Counted from the first letter of the stretch, positions 37,570 through 46,739 are shown. The stretch: DNA of 46,739 bases from Gammaproteobacteria bacterium (GCA_003599485.1 QZKM01000041.1:1-46739), one strand, 5' to 3'. A program made the numbers and translations. Notes: generated from the sequence alone by a model not told the origin.

Positions 37570-38329
37570 GGAGGAAGGTGCGCAGCGCGCGCTGGAATTC
37601 CTGCGGGTGGGTCAGAAACGGTGCGTGCGCCGCGCCGGGGATAACCCGTAACTCGGCTTGCGCCAGATTCACCGCCATGTATTCATGCGCGGACACCGGC
37701 GCCAACGTGTCGCGCGCCCCGGCAATGAGCAAAATGGGGTGGCCGACGGATGTAAGCCGTGGCCGGAGATCGGTGTTGCGCAAAATGTCCAGGCCCGCAT
37801 GCAACGCGGTTGCTTGCGGCTCACCATAACGAAACACCATGTCGCGCAGCCGGCGCAACCAGACAGACGCCTGCTCACTGCCACGCAACTGCAAGGCGAG
37901 AAAGCGCTGTATGGTTTTGCGGTAGTCGCCGTGCAATTGCTGCGCAAATTGACCGAGGACTTCCGGCTCAATACCATGAGGCCAGTCCTGTGCGTTGACA
38001 AATTTCGGCGTGCTCGCCACCAGCGCCAATTTCCGCACCCGCTGTGGGTAATGCGCCGTAATGTGCAACGCCACCGTGCCGCCCAGCGACCAGCCGATCC
38101 AGTGTGCTTGCGGCGGCGCATGCTGCAATACCCGCTCCGCCACCTGCTCCAGGGTGCAGCGTTCAGGGGCTGCGTGGCTGCGGCCGTGTCCCGGCAAATC
38201 CATTGTGGTGACGCGAAAATCCCACGCCAGCTCGCGCACCGTGTCTTGCCACACGGCGCTGTTCAAGCCCCAGCCGTGCAGCAAGACGACGTCCGCGCCG
38301 CGGCCGCTGGTTTCGCAATACAGGGTCAT
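37562..38329 (-). CDS. bioH: Pimeloyl-[ACP] methyl ester esterase
   Basis: 255 residues, an alpha/beta hydrolase. BioH removes the methyl ester to free pimeloyl-ACP, ending chain growth at C7. [16 protein letters not shown] carries the oxyanion region. The nucleophile is Ser81 in WIGWSLGG, identical to E. coli BioH. The acid lies in [14 protein letters not shown] and the catalytic His in [13 protein letters not shown]. The stop overlaps the bioC start and the start overlaps the bioF stop by 4 bases, so the protein is made with its pathway partners. Confidence 0.95.
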   Translation of the reverse strand: MTLYCETSGRGADVVLLHGWGLNSAVWQDTVRELAWDFRVTTMDLPGHGRSHAAPERCTLEQVAERVLQHAPPQAHWIGWSLGGTVALHITAHYPQRVRKLALVASTPKFVNAQDWPHGIEPEVLGQFAQQLHGDYRKTIQRFLALQLRGSEQASVWLRRLRDMVFRYGEPQATALHAGLDILRNTDLRPRLTSVGHPILLIAGARDTLAPVSAHEYMAVNLAQAELRVIPGAAHAPFLTHPQEFQRALRTFLHE

Positions 38330-39525
38330 CGCACGGGCGCCAGTTCAGCCAGCGCCTCCAGCAACCGGTCCACCTGCTGCACGTCATGCGCGGCGGAAAA
38401 GGTGATGCGCAGGCGCGCCCGCCCCTTGGGTACGGCGGGCGGGCGGATGGCGCTGATTAAAATACCGCGCGCGTAGAGCTGCTCGCTGATGCGCAGGGTA
38501 GTTTCATTATCGCCGGTCAGCAATGGCTGAATCGGCGTGACGGAGTTCATCAGGTTAAGCCCCAAGTGGGTCGCGCCGGTGCGGAAGCGGTTTATCAGTG
38601 CGCGCAGCTTTTCCCGCCGCCAGTTTTCACTTTGCGCCAGGCGCAAACTCACCCGCGTCGCCTCGGCGACGGCGGGCGGCAAGGCGGTGGTGTAGATATA
38701 GCTGCGCGCCTGCTGAATCAGCGTTTCTATCAGTTCCTCGCTGCCAGCGACAAACGCGCCGAAGGTTCCCAAGGCCTTGCCCAACGTGCCAACCAGAATG
38801 GGCACGTCTTCAACGGTCAAGCCGAAATGCTCCTGCGTGCCGCCGCCGGTTTTTCCCAGCACGCCGAAGGCGTGCGCGTCATCTATCATAAGCCAGGCAT
38901 CGTGCCGCCTTGCAATGCGTGACAGCTCCGGCACGGGAGCGATGTCGCCATCCATGCTGAATACCCCATCGCTCGCGATAATCATCCGCCGGTCTGTTTT
39001 CGCAACGCATTTCTTTTCCAAATCCGCCATATCGGCATGCGCGTAGCGCAGCAGACGCGCGCCGGACAACAGCCCGGCGTCTATGAGCGAGGCGTGATTC
39101 AGCCGGTCTTCCAGCACCACGTCGCTGCCTGCCTGTGCGTCGCACGCAGACAGGCGCCCGGCCAGGGCGCTGATGACGCCAAGATTGGCCATGTAGCCGG
39201 TGGAAAACAACAATGCGCGCGGCCGCCGGGTAAATCCGGCCAGCTCCTCCTCCAGGGCATGATGCGCGCTGCTGTGTCCGCTGATGAGATGCGACGCGCC
39301 GCTGCCTGCGCCATAGCGCGCCGCTCCCTGCTGCATCGCCTTTACGACTTCAGGATGATTGGCGAGGCCGAGATAATCGTTGCTGCAAAACGAGAGGTAG
39401 CGCTTGCCGTCAATGATGACATCCGCGCCGGGCGCGCCCTGAGTGACGCGGCGCGTGCGGTAGAGATGCTGTTTGCGGCGCCCGGCAAGCGCGGCGCCAA
39501 GCCCGGCACGCCAATCCCCCGCCAT
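38326..39525 (-). CDS. bioF: 8-amino-7-oxononanoate synthase
   Basis: 399 residues. BioF condenses pimeloyl-ACP with L-alanine using [84 protein letters not shown] and the PLP lysine in [19 protein letters not shown] mark the family. It follows bioB by 3 bases and overlaps bioH. A DAQAGSD segment (about residue 130) is a little longer than usual but harmless. Confidence 0.96.
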   Translation of the reverse strand: MAGDWRAGLGAALAGRRKQHLYRTRRVTQGAPGADVIIDGKRYLSFCSNDYLGLANHPEVVKAMQQGAARYGAGSGASHLISGHSSAHHALEEELAGFTRRPRALLFSTGYMANLGVISALAGRLSACDAQAGSDVVLEDRLNHASLIDAGLLSGARLLRYAHADMADLEKKCVAKTDRRMIIASDGVFSMDGDIAPVPELSRIARRHDAWLMIDDAHAFGVLGKTGGGTQEHFGLTVEDVPILVGTLGKALGTFGAFVAGSEELIETLIQQARSYIYTTALPPAVAEATRVSLRLAQSENWRREKLRALINRFRTGATHLGLNLMNSVTPIQPLLTGDNETTLRISEQLYARGILISAIRPPAVPKGRARLRITFSAAHDVQQVDRLLEALAELAPVR

Positions 39526-39528
39526 TTT

Positions 39529-40509
39529 TTAAACCGGGCGAATGCCGAGCTTTTCCAGCAACGCCCTGTCCTGTTGCGCCTGCGGGTTGCCGGTGGTGAG
39601 CAGTTTGTCGCCGTAGAAAATCGAGTTCGCGCCCGCGAGGAAACACAGCGCCTGCACCGCCTCGGGCATGTGCTCGCGCCCGGCGGAAAGGCGCACACGG
39701 CTGCGCGGCAGCATAATGCGCGCCACCGCGACGGTGCGCACGAATTCGAGCGGGTCCAGCGGCTCGGCGCCATACAGCGGCGTGCCCTCCACCTGCACCA
39801 GGTTATTGATCGGCACGCTCTCCGGCTGCGGATCAAGATTCGCCAACTGCGCGATCAGCCCGGCGCGCGCGCGCCGCGTCTCGCCCATGCCGACGATGCC
39901 GCCGCAGCACACCTTGATATCCGCCGCGCGCACTTGCTCCAGGGTGTCAAGCCGGTCCTGGTAATCGCGCGTGGAGACGATCTCGCCGTAAAATTCCGGC
40001 GCGGTGTCGAGGTTGTGATTGTAGTAATCCAGCCCGGCCTGCTTTAACTGTCCGGCCTGGCCTTCCTGCAGCATACCGAGCGTAGCGCAGGTCTCCAGGC
40101 CCAGTTCACGCACCGCCTTGATCATCTCCAGCACCGGCTGCAGATCCTTCTGCTTCGGCCCGCGCCAGGCGGCGCCCATGCAAAAGCGCGTCGCACCGTT
40201 CTCTCTGGCCGTGCGCGCCGCCGTCAGCACGTCTTCCAGCGGCAGCAACGCCTCGTTCTTCACCCCGGTGTGATAACGCGCCGCCTGCGGACAATAGCCG
40301 CAGTCTTCCGCACAGCCGCCGGTCTTGATGGAGAGCAGCGTGGAAAGCTGCACCTGATTGGCGTCAAAATGCGCGCGGTGCACGGTTTGCGCGCGGAACA
40401 ACAGGTCGTTGAAAGGCAGGTCAAACAATGCCTCCGCCTCGGCGACGGCAACAGGGTTCGTGCGCGCGCGCGGCAGCGTATAAATCTCTTGTAACTGTGC
40501 ATCCGTCAT
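39529..40509 (-). CDS. bioB: Biotin synthase
   Basis: 326 residues from the ATG at 40509; a TTG two codons upstream is open but less likely. BioB is a radical-SAM enzyme that inserts sulfur into dethiobiotin. The [4Fe-4S] site is C66-x3-C70-x2-C73 in [48 protein letters not shown] and RLSAGREHM give the other family marks. It is first in the bio operon and has a good sigma70 promoter in the short gap shared with divergent comF. Confidence 0.97.
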   Translation of the reverse strand: MTDAQLQEIYTLPRARTNPVAVAEAEALFDLPFNDLLFRAQTVHRAHFDANQVQLSTLLSIKTGGCAEDCGYCPQAARYHTGVKNEALLPLEDVLTAARTARENGATRFCMGAAWRGPKQKDLQPVLEMIKAVRELGLETCATLGMLQEGQAGQLKQAGLDYYNHNLDTAPEFYGEIVSTRDYQDRLDTLEQVRAADIKVCCGGIVGMGETRRARAGLIAQLANLDPQPESVPINNLVQVEGTPLYGAEPLDPLEFVRTVAVARIMLPRSRVRLSAGREHMPEAVQALCFLAGANSIFYGDKLLTTGNPQAQQDRALLEKLGIRPV

Positions 40510-40544
40510 CTTCAACTCTCACACAGGCGGGTTACAATCATGGA

Positions 40545-40572
40545 ATGATAACGGCTGCACACAGACTGTCAA
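40545..40572 (-). promoter_or_regulatory. Sigma70 promoter of the bio operon
   Basis: On the minus strand, TTGACA (40572-40567), a 16-base spacer and TATCAT (40550-40545). The -35 is perfect and the -10 matches five of six. The start point is expected near 40538, about 29 bases before bioB. No complete BirA operator is seen. Confidence 0.78.
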
Positions 40573-40578
40573 CCTGAA

Positions 40579-41289
40579 ATGGGAATAAATGTAGACGGCT
40601 GTATAAGAAATATACAATCGTGGCTGATGCCCCGTTGCTGCGTGCTATGCGGCGCGGGTGGTGAAGGCGAATTGTGCGCGGGCTGTGAGCGGGAGTTGCC
40701 CTTCAATGAATCGTGCTGCGCGCGTTGCGCCGTGCCGTTGCCGGAGGCAAAAGGGGAATTACTGTGCGGGCCCTGTGCACAGCGGCCGCCTCCTTATGAT
40801 CGCGCGCTGAGCCTGCTGCGTTACGCCTATCCGGCGGACAAGCTGATCCAAAAACTCAAGTTCAACGCCCAACTGCATCTTGCGCGCCTGCTGGGCGAGC
40901 GCCTGGCAGGGTATGTTGCGCGGCACGTCACGCAAGCGCCGCAGGTGATTCTCCCCGTGCCGCTGCATCGCACGCGCCTGCGCGAGCGCGGCTTTAATCA
41001 GGCGTTGGAGCTGGCGCGGCCTGTTGCACGCCGTCTGAACATTCCCCTGGACTATCGAAGCTGCGCACGCGTGCGCGCCACCGCCGCGCAATCCCTGCTC
41101 CCCGCCGCCGAGCGGCGGCTCAACATCAAGGGCGCGTTTCAAATCACCCGGCCGCTGGCCGCGCGCCACGCCGCCATCGTGGACGACGTGATGACCACAG
41201 GACACACCGTGGAGGAATTCGCCGCCACCCTGCGCAAGGCGGGGGTGGAGAAAATTGAGGTATGGGTGCTGGCCCGCGCCGCGCCGTAA
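40579..41289 (+). CDS. comF: ComF family protein (phosphoribosyltransferase fold)
   Basis: 236 residues. An N-terminal double zinc finger (CCVLCG, CAGCERELP, CCARCAVPLP, CGPCAQRPP) is followed by a phosphoribosyltransferase-like domain. That domain has VILPVPLHRTRLRERGFNQALELARPVA and the PRPP loop AAIVDDVMTTGHTVEEFA. ComF proteins help draw single-stranded DNA through the inner membrane during natural transformation; in E. coli the relative GntX/YhgH aids use of DNA as food. The ATG at 40579 is taken; ATG 40627 (MPRCCVLCG) is a fair alternative. Divergent from bioB, a common arrangement. Confidence 0.93.
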   Translation: MGINVDGCIRNIQSWLMPRCCVLCGAGGEGELCAGCERELPFNESCCARCAVPLPEAKGELLCGPCAQRPPPYDRALSLLRYAYPADKLIQKLKFNAQLHLARLLGERLAGYVARHVTQAPQVILPVPLHRTRLRERGFNQALELARPVARRLNIPLDYRSCARVRATAAQSLLPAAERRLNIKGAFQITRPLAARHAAIVDDVMTTGHTVEEFAATLRKAGVEKIEVWVLARAAP

Positions 41290-41300
41290 TGGAAATGACG

Positions 41301-42041
41301 TTACGGCGTCATGACGTTGGGCTGCTCGGCGAACACATCCCGGTAGGCGGCATAACCCGCTGCAAACAACACCGGCAGCAACACCAGCCAGCCCAGCATG
41401 AACGGGATAGAGGCCACGACGGCGAGCACGATATAGATCAGGCCGAACACGATAAACGGCGCCCAGTTCGCCGCCACCGCGAAAAAGCTCTCCTTGAGCG
41501 AGGAAACCGGCTCGCGTTTGGAAAAGCACACCAGCGGCACGGCGAAGGTGTAAGCCATGAACAGCGGCAGCGCCAGAATCAACGCCAGCATCAAGGCCGT
41601 CATACCCGCCTGCAGCATGCTTGCCATTGCCTCCGGGCTGGGCTCGCCGCCCGGCATCATCCCACCCATCAGCGTGGCGCCCATCATGCCGCCGCCCACC
41701 ACCAGCGCGATCACGATGCTGATCACGATTTGCGCGCCGACAAAGATGAGCGCGAGGATCAGCAGCGGCCTGAACAACTCGCCGAAACCGGCGAACAGCA
41801 GGTTGAAACCGGCCGGCTCGTTTTTGTGCAGCCGGTCCAGCGCCACGTACAGTCCGGCGGCCAACAGGACCACCGCGAGCATGCTGATCAGCCAGCCCAA
41901 AAACGGGATCAAATTCAGCAACAACATGATGAGCACCAGCACCGCCGTCATGCCGATCAACAACCCGGGGCTTTTCGTGAAAAGCCGCCAGCCCTCCGCA
42001 TACCAGGCCGCGCCGCGCTCGATGGAAACGGTTCGATGCAT
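41301..42041 (-). CDS. Polytopic inner-membrane protein (BPSS1780-like family)
   Basis: 246 residues with about six membrane segments: two after WRLFTKSPGLLIGM (about 30-70), one near 90-115, two around 140-170, and one at about 195-230. The N-terminal RGAAWYAEGWRLFTKSPG and the late SLKESFFAVAANWAPF are features I associate with the uncharacterised BPSS1780 membrane-protein family. A Gly/Met-rich loop (GGGMMGATLMGGMMPGG) lies in the middle. GGGGAGGG lies just before ATG 42041. No function is known. It is convergent with comF, 11 bases apart. Confidence 0.8.
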   Translation of the reverse strand: MHRTVSIERGAAWYAEGWRLFTKSPGLLIGMTAVLVLIMLLLNLIPFLGWLISMLAVVLLAAGLYVALDRLHKNEPAGFNLLFAGFGELFRPLLILALIFVGAQIVISIVIALVVGGGMMGATLMGGMMPGGEPSPEAMASMLQAGMTALMLALILALPLFMAYTFAVPLVCFSKREPVSSLKESFFAVAANWAPFIVFGLIYIVLAVVASIPFMLGWLVLLPVLFAAGYAAYRDVFAEQPNVMTP

Positions 42042-42069
42042 GCCTCTACCCTCCCCTGGAACAATTTAG

Positions 42070-42441
42070 GTGTACGCTGCGTCAACAATACCACACTCCG
42101 TTGCGGAACGCGCTACTCGCTACATCGAAAAGGCGAGCGCCGATGACAGATTGCTGATTAACGGTATTGTGCTTTGTGAACTGGTGCGGGTACTGGAGTC
42201 CGCCTATGGCTTCCCAAAGGAAGCTATTGTTGACGTTGTCGAGAAAATTTTCACCACCATCCAATTCGAAATCGAAGACAAAAGTACGGCGTGGCTGGCC
42301 CTCAATGACTTTAAACGCCACCGGGCCGACTTCGCGGACTGTTTGACCGGGAGAAAAAATTCCGCCTTCGGATGCAGTGAAACAATGAGTTTCGACAAAA
42401 GACTGAAGGGGCTGGACGGGTTTAAGCTGATATATACATAA
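42070..42441 (+). pseudogene. N-terminally truncated PIN-domain (VapC-like) toxin remnant
   Basis: About 115 residues align by eye with the body of a VapC-type PIN nuclease: ATRYIEKA, INGIVLCELVRVLESAYGF (conserved Glu), LALNDFKRHRADFADCL (conserved acidic residues) and TMSFDKRLKGLDGFKL. The family's first strand with the catalytic Asp (usually an MxxxDTN start) is missing. The frame begins only at a GTG without a ribosome binding site. No antitoxin gene is next to it. I read it as a decayed toxin gene. Base use is less G/C-rich than its neighbours, which hints at transfer. Confidence 0.75.
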
Positions 42442-42651
42442 TGACATAAATCGTCGCGAGCGGCTTTCAGGCGGGGGCGGCGGAGCGCAGAGTCTACCCT
42501 GCTCGAACAGTGGAACCGGTGTGGTATACATGGAAGTCTGTCGCCACGCACCCGGATTCCGGGCACCGCCTGGTTGCGCACCGCGTGCATCAAAACCGCA
42601 CAGCGGATTTATGTTATTATTACGACAGGTTTTACCCCAAAAACTTACGCC

Positions 42652-44853
42652 ATGCGCACACCAGGCACGGTACCGGTTGTCCCGGAACGCAGCCAAAACA
42701 ACGACACACCCGCTCAGGGAAACCAGGGTAGCCGCCCAATCAGGGCGCGCCACCCATCACTGGACCATGGACGCGAGGCGCGAATCACGCGCTTGTGTCT
42801 CGCGTTCACGCTCGTATGCTGGGCGACGGCCACAACGGTCTTCGCCGAAACGCTGTGGAGGCAGCTATCGGCGCAAGCCGCGCCGTTCGATGCCGCAGGC
42901 ACGTTGCTGTTCACGATTCTCTTCAGCGGCCTGATCTACGGCGGCGTCGTTTACCATCTGGCGCGCCTCGGTTACCTGCGGCGCCGGGCGCAACACGTCC
43001 CGGCCGACCGCGAGACGCTGGAGCGCTGCTTCGACGACGAGCGCGCGCCGGCGGTGACGGTGCTGGTGCCGTCCTACAAGGAAGAGCCGGAAGTGGTGCG
43101 ATGCGCATTGCTGAGCGCCGCCTTGCAGGATTACCCCCACCGGCGCGTGGTGCTGCTGCTGGACGACCCGCCGGCGCCATCCACGGCCGAGGACGCGAAG
43201 CGGCTGGCGTGCACGCGCGCCCTGCCGCATGAGATCGCTTCCCTGCTGCGCCCGCAGGCGGCGCGGTTTGCAGCCGAATACCAGGGCTTTCTCCGTCGCT
43301 GGAACACGCGCCATCTCGACCGGGTCGCGGAAACACGCCGGCTCGCACACCTTTGCCGTGAGGCGTCCGACTGGTTCGAGGCACAGACCAGCGGTTATCC
43401 GGCCGGCGACCATCATACCGGCCTGCTTACGCGCCTGACCTTCAAGTCCGCGCGCGACGACCATCTGCGCCGCGCCGAGGCGCTGGAACGCCGTGCCGAG
43501 GCCGGAGGCCTCGGCGAGGCGGACCTCCTGCGCGAATACCGTCGCCTGAATCACCTGCTGCACGTCGAGTTCGCCTGTTTCGAGCGCAAGCGCTACGTCA
43601 ACCTGCCGCACGAAGCCAACAAGGCGATGAACCTGAACGGCTATATCGCGCTCATGGGCCGCAGCTTCCGCGAGGTGATGAAACCCGACGGGCTCCATCT
43701 CGAGCGCTGCCTGCCGGCTGAGGCCACGCTGCGCGTGCCGGACACGGATTACCTGATCACGCTCGATGCCGACAGCCTGCTCGCGCCGGACTACGCCGCA
43801 CGCCTGATACACCTGATGCAGCAGCCGGGTAACGAGCGCCTGGCGGTGGCGCAGACACCCTACAGCGTGATTCCCGGCGCACCCGGCCTGCTGGAGCGCA
43901 TCGCCGGGGCGACCACCGACATCCAGTGTCTGCTGCACCAGGGTTTCACCGCCTACGACGCGACCTACTGGGTCGGCGCCAACGCATTGCTGCGCGTTTC
44001 GGCGCTGCGCGACATCGTATGCGACGACAGCGAGCGCGGCTTCCCGGTTAAAAAGTTCATCCAGGACCGAACCGTCATCGAGGACACGGAATCGAGCGTG
44101 GGCCTCGTCGCGCGCGGCTGGCGGCTGTACAACTACCCCGGGCGCCTGGCCTACAGCGCCACCCCGCCCGATTTCGGCGCGCTGGTCATCCAGCGCCGGC
44201 GCTGGGCCAATGGCGGGCTGATCATCCTGCCCAAGCTGCTGCGCTACCTGGCGACACGCGCGCGCCGGCCCGTGATGGAAGGCTTTATCCGCACCCACTA
44301 CCTCGCCTCACCGGCCCTGGCCAATGCCGGCCTGCTGCTCCTGCTGGCGCTGCCGTTCGGTGAGGACCGCCTGATCGTCTGGGTGCCGCTCGCGGCGGCG
44401 CCTTATTTCCTCTTATATGCGCGCGACCTGGCGCAAATCGGTTACCGCGCAAGCGATGCACTGCGGGTCTACGCGCTGAATCTGTTGTTGATCCCGGTGA
44501 ATCTTGGCGGTGTACTCAAATCGCTGCACCAGGCTGCCACCGGCCGCAAAACGCCGTTCGCGCGCACGCCCAAGGTGACCGGCCGCACCGCCGTGCCGGC
44601 GCTGTATGCCGCAGCGCCCTTGTTGCTGTTCGGTCTATGGCTTATCGGCGCCGGGGTGAGCGCCTGGCAGGGATACGGGGTGCTGGCCGCGTGCGGCCTC
44701 GTCAACGCCGCCTTCCTGGCCTATGCCATCCGGACGTTCGTTGGCCGGCAGGAATGCCGCGCGGGTTTTGTGCGGGAACAGGATAGTTCAAGCGTGCCGT
44801 CCGGCCTCAGTAGTACAGCTCGCGCTGGTAAACCCATTCACGCTCGCGCGTGA
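42652..44853 (+). CDS. Membrane glycosyltransferase, family 2, with a long helical insertion
   Basis: 733 residues from ATG 42652; the frame is open farther up to a TTG but the extra 26 codons look non-coding. Two membrane segments (about 45-65 and 82-102) precede a GT-A catalytic domain: VTVLVPSYKEEPEVV, the nucleotide-site Asp171-Asp172 in LLLDDPP, D372-A-D374 in LITLDADSLL, EDTESSVGLVARGW as the acceptor region, and QRRRW at 514-518. Several membrane helices follow from about residue 545. This is the layout of processive polysaccharide synthases of the cellulose/hyaluronan type. About 200 residues separate the first Asp pair from DxD, much more than usual, and are mainly charged helix. The product is unknown. 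Its 3' end overlaps the convergent surface-protein gene by 47 bases. Confidence 0.88.
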   Translation: MRTPGTVPVVPERSQNNDTPAQGNQGSRPIRARHPSLDHGREARITRLCLAFTLVCWATATTVFAETLWRQLSAQAAPFDAAGTLLFTILFSGLIYGGVVYHLARLGYLRRRAQHVPADRETLERCFDDERAPAVTVLVPSYKEEPEVVRCALLSAALQDYPHRRVVLLLDDPPAPSTAEDAKRLACTRALPHEIASLLRPQAARFAAEYQGFLRRWNTRHLDRVAETRRLAHLCREASDWFEAQTSGYPAGDHHTGLLTRLTFKSARDDHLRRAEALERRAEAGGLGEADLLREYRRLNHLLHVEFACFERKRYVNLPHEANKAMNLNGYIALMGRSFREVMKPDGLHLERCLPAEATLRVPDTDYLITLDADSLLAPDYAARLIHLMQQPGNERLAVAQTPYSVIPGAPGLLERIAGATTDIQCLLHQGFTAYDATYWVGANALLRVSALRDIVCDDSERGFPVKKFIQDRTVIEDTESSVGLVARGWRLYNYPGRLAYSATPPDFGALVIQRRRWANGGLIILPKLLRYLATRARRPVMEGFIRTHYLASPALANAGLLLLLALPFGEDRLIVWVPLAAAPYFLLYARDLAQIGYRASDALRVYALNLLLIPVNLGGVLKSLHQAATGRKTPFARTPKVTGRTAVPALYAAAPLLLFGLWLIGAGVSAWQGYGVLAACGLVNAAFLAYAIRTFVGRQECRAGFVREQDSSSVPSGLSSTARAGKPIHARA

Positions 44854-46739
44854 AGGCCCGGATCGTAGACTCGCCAACCGCGAAATCGCCGACACCGGCG
44901 ATGCCGGTTCCTTTCGTAGAGGTGGGCTGGGTGCCGCCGGTTGCAAGCGTGACGTTAGACCACGTTCCGGAATTCGGGTATTCGGGCGAATATCGTCTGA
45001 TGACAAAATCGGCGGTGGATGCCCCCGTGTCTATGTCGGTTGACGGGCAGCCGGTCGTAACCGTGCTGCTGCAAAAATTGAAGGTGGCCTCGTAGTTTGT
45101 AAAGGTCACGGTATTGTTCTTGAGTGTCCAGAAACGATTTACGTTCAAATTCGGATCGATATCGGAATCGGTTATCTGCGGGTGACCGTCGGGGCTCCAC
45201 GGCATGGTGGCGCCCGTTACGCTGCCCTCTCCGCTTACCGATGCAAACGTGACGTCTATGGGGGTGTATTTGGCGCTGTCGCCGACCTCGAACGTGCAGG
45301 CGACGGACGATCCGGTCGGAATTTTCTTCCGCAAGTTGCCCACGATGTGTCCGGGGCTCGCGCCCGGGCGCGATACGCTCGGCGCCGTGCATGGCGCCGT
45401 GGTTGTGAGCGTATAGTTGTATGGATTCGGCGCCGTGCTCGTGCCGGTAGTGATTTTTCCTGCGGTCAGCGTAAGGGTGTTGTTGACCATCGTATCGACG
45501 CCCAGGGTCAACCCAGCGCTGTTATTCAGGGTGAGGTTGTAGAGGGTCGGGGCGGTCGCGCCGCCGATGCTCTGGGCGGCTGTACCGTTGAACGTGGTCG
45601 TGGTGCTGCCGGCGCCGAACCCGGCGGTATTCGTGAAGTTGCCTGAGATGGAAAGGTCCACGTTCGTGGCCACGCCCGCAGCGTTGTTGAATACTACGTT
45701 GTGAAACGACGTGGCGTGGCCGCCGATGGTTTGGGCCGAAGTACCGTCGAAGGTGAAGGTGCTCGTGCCCTGCGTGAGGGTGCCGGTGGCGTTGGTGGTG
45801 AAATTGCCTTTGACGGTGTGTGAGTAGGTCTTGGCATCGAAGGCAGTCCCGTCGCCGATGTCCGCATTTCCGTTAACCGTGATGCCGGCGTTCATGGATA
45901 GCGCCACCGTGCCGGCGGCGGTCAGATTGCCGGCAATGGTCATGGCCGCGTTGAAGATGCGGTTGCCGGAGTTGCTCAACAGCAGATTGCCATAATTCGC
46001 GCCCCCGCCCGGCGGCGGCACGGTCATGTTGAAACTCGGGTTATATTCCGCCGTGCTGTCGCTCGCGATAGATACGGTGGCGTAGTTCGAGGGAAAGTTG
46101 GCGGAGGCGATTTGCAGCAGCGAGCCGCTTCCCAGCGTCAGCGTCCCGCCGGCAGTGCCGCGGTTAATCGAGTTGGCGCCTATGTTCAATGTGCCAGCGG
46201 TCAGCGTCAGGTTGTTGCCGATGGTGATGTTGCCGCTGGTGGTTGCCGTGCCCGATGCCTTGTTGATCGTGAGGTTGTAGTAACCATAGTTGGTCACGGT
46301 CTGCGCGCCGGTGCCGTTGTATTCGACCGTGCCGGTACCGAACGTTATGTCCGTAGCGCCACTGGCTGTGATGGAACCACCAACCTTCAGGGTGCCCGTG
46401 GTAAACGACAGTAATGCTTTTTTCGTGCCCGTACCGCCGACAATGGTGACCGAAGCGGCAACGCTCAATGTACCGCTGCCGATAGCAAGCCCCGCCGTAC
46501 CGGTCCCGGGCGTACCGATGCGTACTAACGTAGCCGCGGCGTTGCTGACGTTGACGGTCACCGTGTGCGAAGTTGCTGTAAAATTGATGTACACCGGGGT
46601 GGTTGCGTCGGGCACACCTAATACCAACAACGTGCCGGGGCAGGTTCCGGGAACGCCGCCGGGGCTGTCCGCCCACGTCAAGGCGGAATTCCAATTGCCG
46701 GTGGCCACGGAATAGCAGCCCGCGCCGGCAGGCGTGTAT
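44807..46739 (-). CDS. Beta-repeat surface/secreted protein, C-terminal part (5' end outside window)
   Basis: The frame is open to the window edge (YTPAGAGCYSVATGNWNSALTW), so more than 640 residues are visible but the start is not. The chain is Gly/Thr/Asn/Ala-rich with almost no charge. It is built of repeats of about 45-60 residues of the pattern G-A-Q-T/S-I/V-GG...YNLTINNA-G...LTLTAG; clear copies start GTGAQTVTNYGYYNLTINKA, GTSAQTIGGHATSFHNVVF and GTAAQSIGGATAPTLYNLTL. This suggests a parallel beta-helix. A non-repeat C-terminal region has paired cysteines (NFCSSTVTTGC), DFAVGES and ends REREWVYQRELYY. Proteins like this are found near MSHA-type pilus genes, but no such gene is in view. 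Function unknown, probably adhesion. Confidence 0.8.
   Translation of the reverse strand, partial: YTPAGAGCYSVATGNWNSALTWADSPGGVPGTCPGTLLVLGVPDATTPVYINFTATSHTVTVNVSNAAATLVRIGTPGTGTAGLAIGSGTLSVAASVTIVGGTGTKKALLSFTTGTLKVGGSITASGATDITFGTGTVEYNGTGAQTVTNYGYYNLTINKASGTATTSGNITIGNNLTLTAGTLNIGANSINRGTAGGTLTLGSGSLLQIASANFPSNYATVSIASDSTAEYNPSFNMTVPPPGGGANYGNLLLSNSGNRIFNAAMTIAGNLTAAGTVALSMNAGITVNGNADIGDGTAFDAKTYSHTVKGNFTTNATGTLTQGTSTFTFDGTSAQTIGGHATSFHNVVFNNAAGVATNVDLSISGNFTNTAGFGAGSTTTTFNGTAAQSIGGATAPTLYNLTLNNSAGLTLGVDTMVNNTLTLTAGKITTGTSTAPNPYNYTLTTTAPCTAPSVSRPGASPGHIVGNLRKKIPTGSSVACTFEVGDSAKYTPIDVTFASVSGEGSVTGATMPWSPDGHPQITDSDIDPNLNVNRFWTLKNNTVTFTNYEATFNFCSSTVTTGCPSTDIDTGASTADFVIRRYSPEYPNSGTWSNVTLATGGTQPTSTKGTGIAGVGDFAVGESTIRAFTREREWVYQRELYY

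Noticed and set aside
40530-40575. TTGTAACCC and GGTTGACA near the bioB promoter look like halves of a BirA operator.
   Set aside because: The halves are in the wrong order and each has mismatches to TTGTAAACC, so this is not a BirA palindrome. GGTTGACA is better explained by the -35 box.
42070-42441. A functional VapC toxin.
   Set aside because: The catalytic N-terminal Asp strand is missing, no VapB gene is adjacent and no ribosome binding site precedes the only possible start.
45430-46600. Repeated GT/TG-rich segments as a CRISPR-like or DNA-level tandem array.
   Set aside because: The repeats are degenerate at DNA level and regular only in the translated protein (beta-helix repeats). 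There are no constant repeats with unique spacers, and no CRISPR array was seen anywhere in the window.

Overview
The window is GC-rich, densely coded chromosomal DNA from a proteobacterium. The best fit is a gammaproteobacterium of the free-living, Chromatiales-like kind. Pointers are the rpsU-yqeY-dnaG-rpoD macromolecular synthesis operon, the complete bioB-F-H-C-D cluster beside comF, ftsY-ftsE-ftsX-rpoH, glyQ-glyS-gmhB-plsC, and glnA with a sigma54/NtrC promoter followed by glnL-glnG. The species cannot be named from sequence reading alone. Almost everything is housekeeping core genome; the accessory material is small, scattered and partly repeat-derived.

Layout. 1-692: end of metF. 693-1021: a short MITE-like element. 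1022-5464: a membrane histidine kinase, a single-domain receiver and a receiver-GGDEF-EAL protein. 5518-6867: bioA, apart from the other biotin genes. 6978-8517 (minus): a Tat-exported metallophosphoesterase and a SoxA/TsdA-like monohaem cytochrome c behind a perfect FNR-type box and a second palindrome. 8770-10086 (minus): rimO. 10176-10965 (minus): tRNA-Ile2(CAU) split by a group I intron, then hicA-hicB. 10966-11216: a duplicated tRNA 5' end and REP-like palindromes. 11280-15880 (minus): rpsU-yqeY-dnaG-rpoD, with a palindromic repeat inserted in frame in dnaG. 15971-21259: tsaD (plus), then plsC, gmhB, glyS and glyQ (minus). 21338-28496: glnA, an M23 peptidase with a bactofilin, a DUF4124 protein, glnL-glnG and a Sel1 protein. 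28500-32302 (minus): two M16 peptidases, rsmD and coaD. 32376-35944: ftsY, ftsE, ftsX and rpoH, the last behind a perfect CIRCE operator. 35987-40509 (minus): bioB-F-H-C-D. 40579-46739: comF, a polytopic membrane protein, a decayed PIN toxin, a family 2 glycosyltransferase and a partial beta-repeat surface protein.

How the parts fit. Nitrogen control is readable in full: tandem NtrC sites and a sigma54 promoter drive glnA, and a consensus NtrC site sits before glnL-glnG. The biotin genes give the BioC/BioH pimeloyl-ACP route plus BioF, BioA, BioD and BioB. The CIRCE site before rpoH would place sigma32 under HrcA repression. The points most worth a second look are the Azoarcus-type group I intron in tRNA-Ile2, the palindrome coding for about 37 extra residues in DnaG, and the apparently oxygen-regulated phosphoesterase/cytochrome pair that resembles a stripped-down SoxB/SoxA couple.
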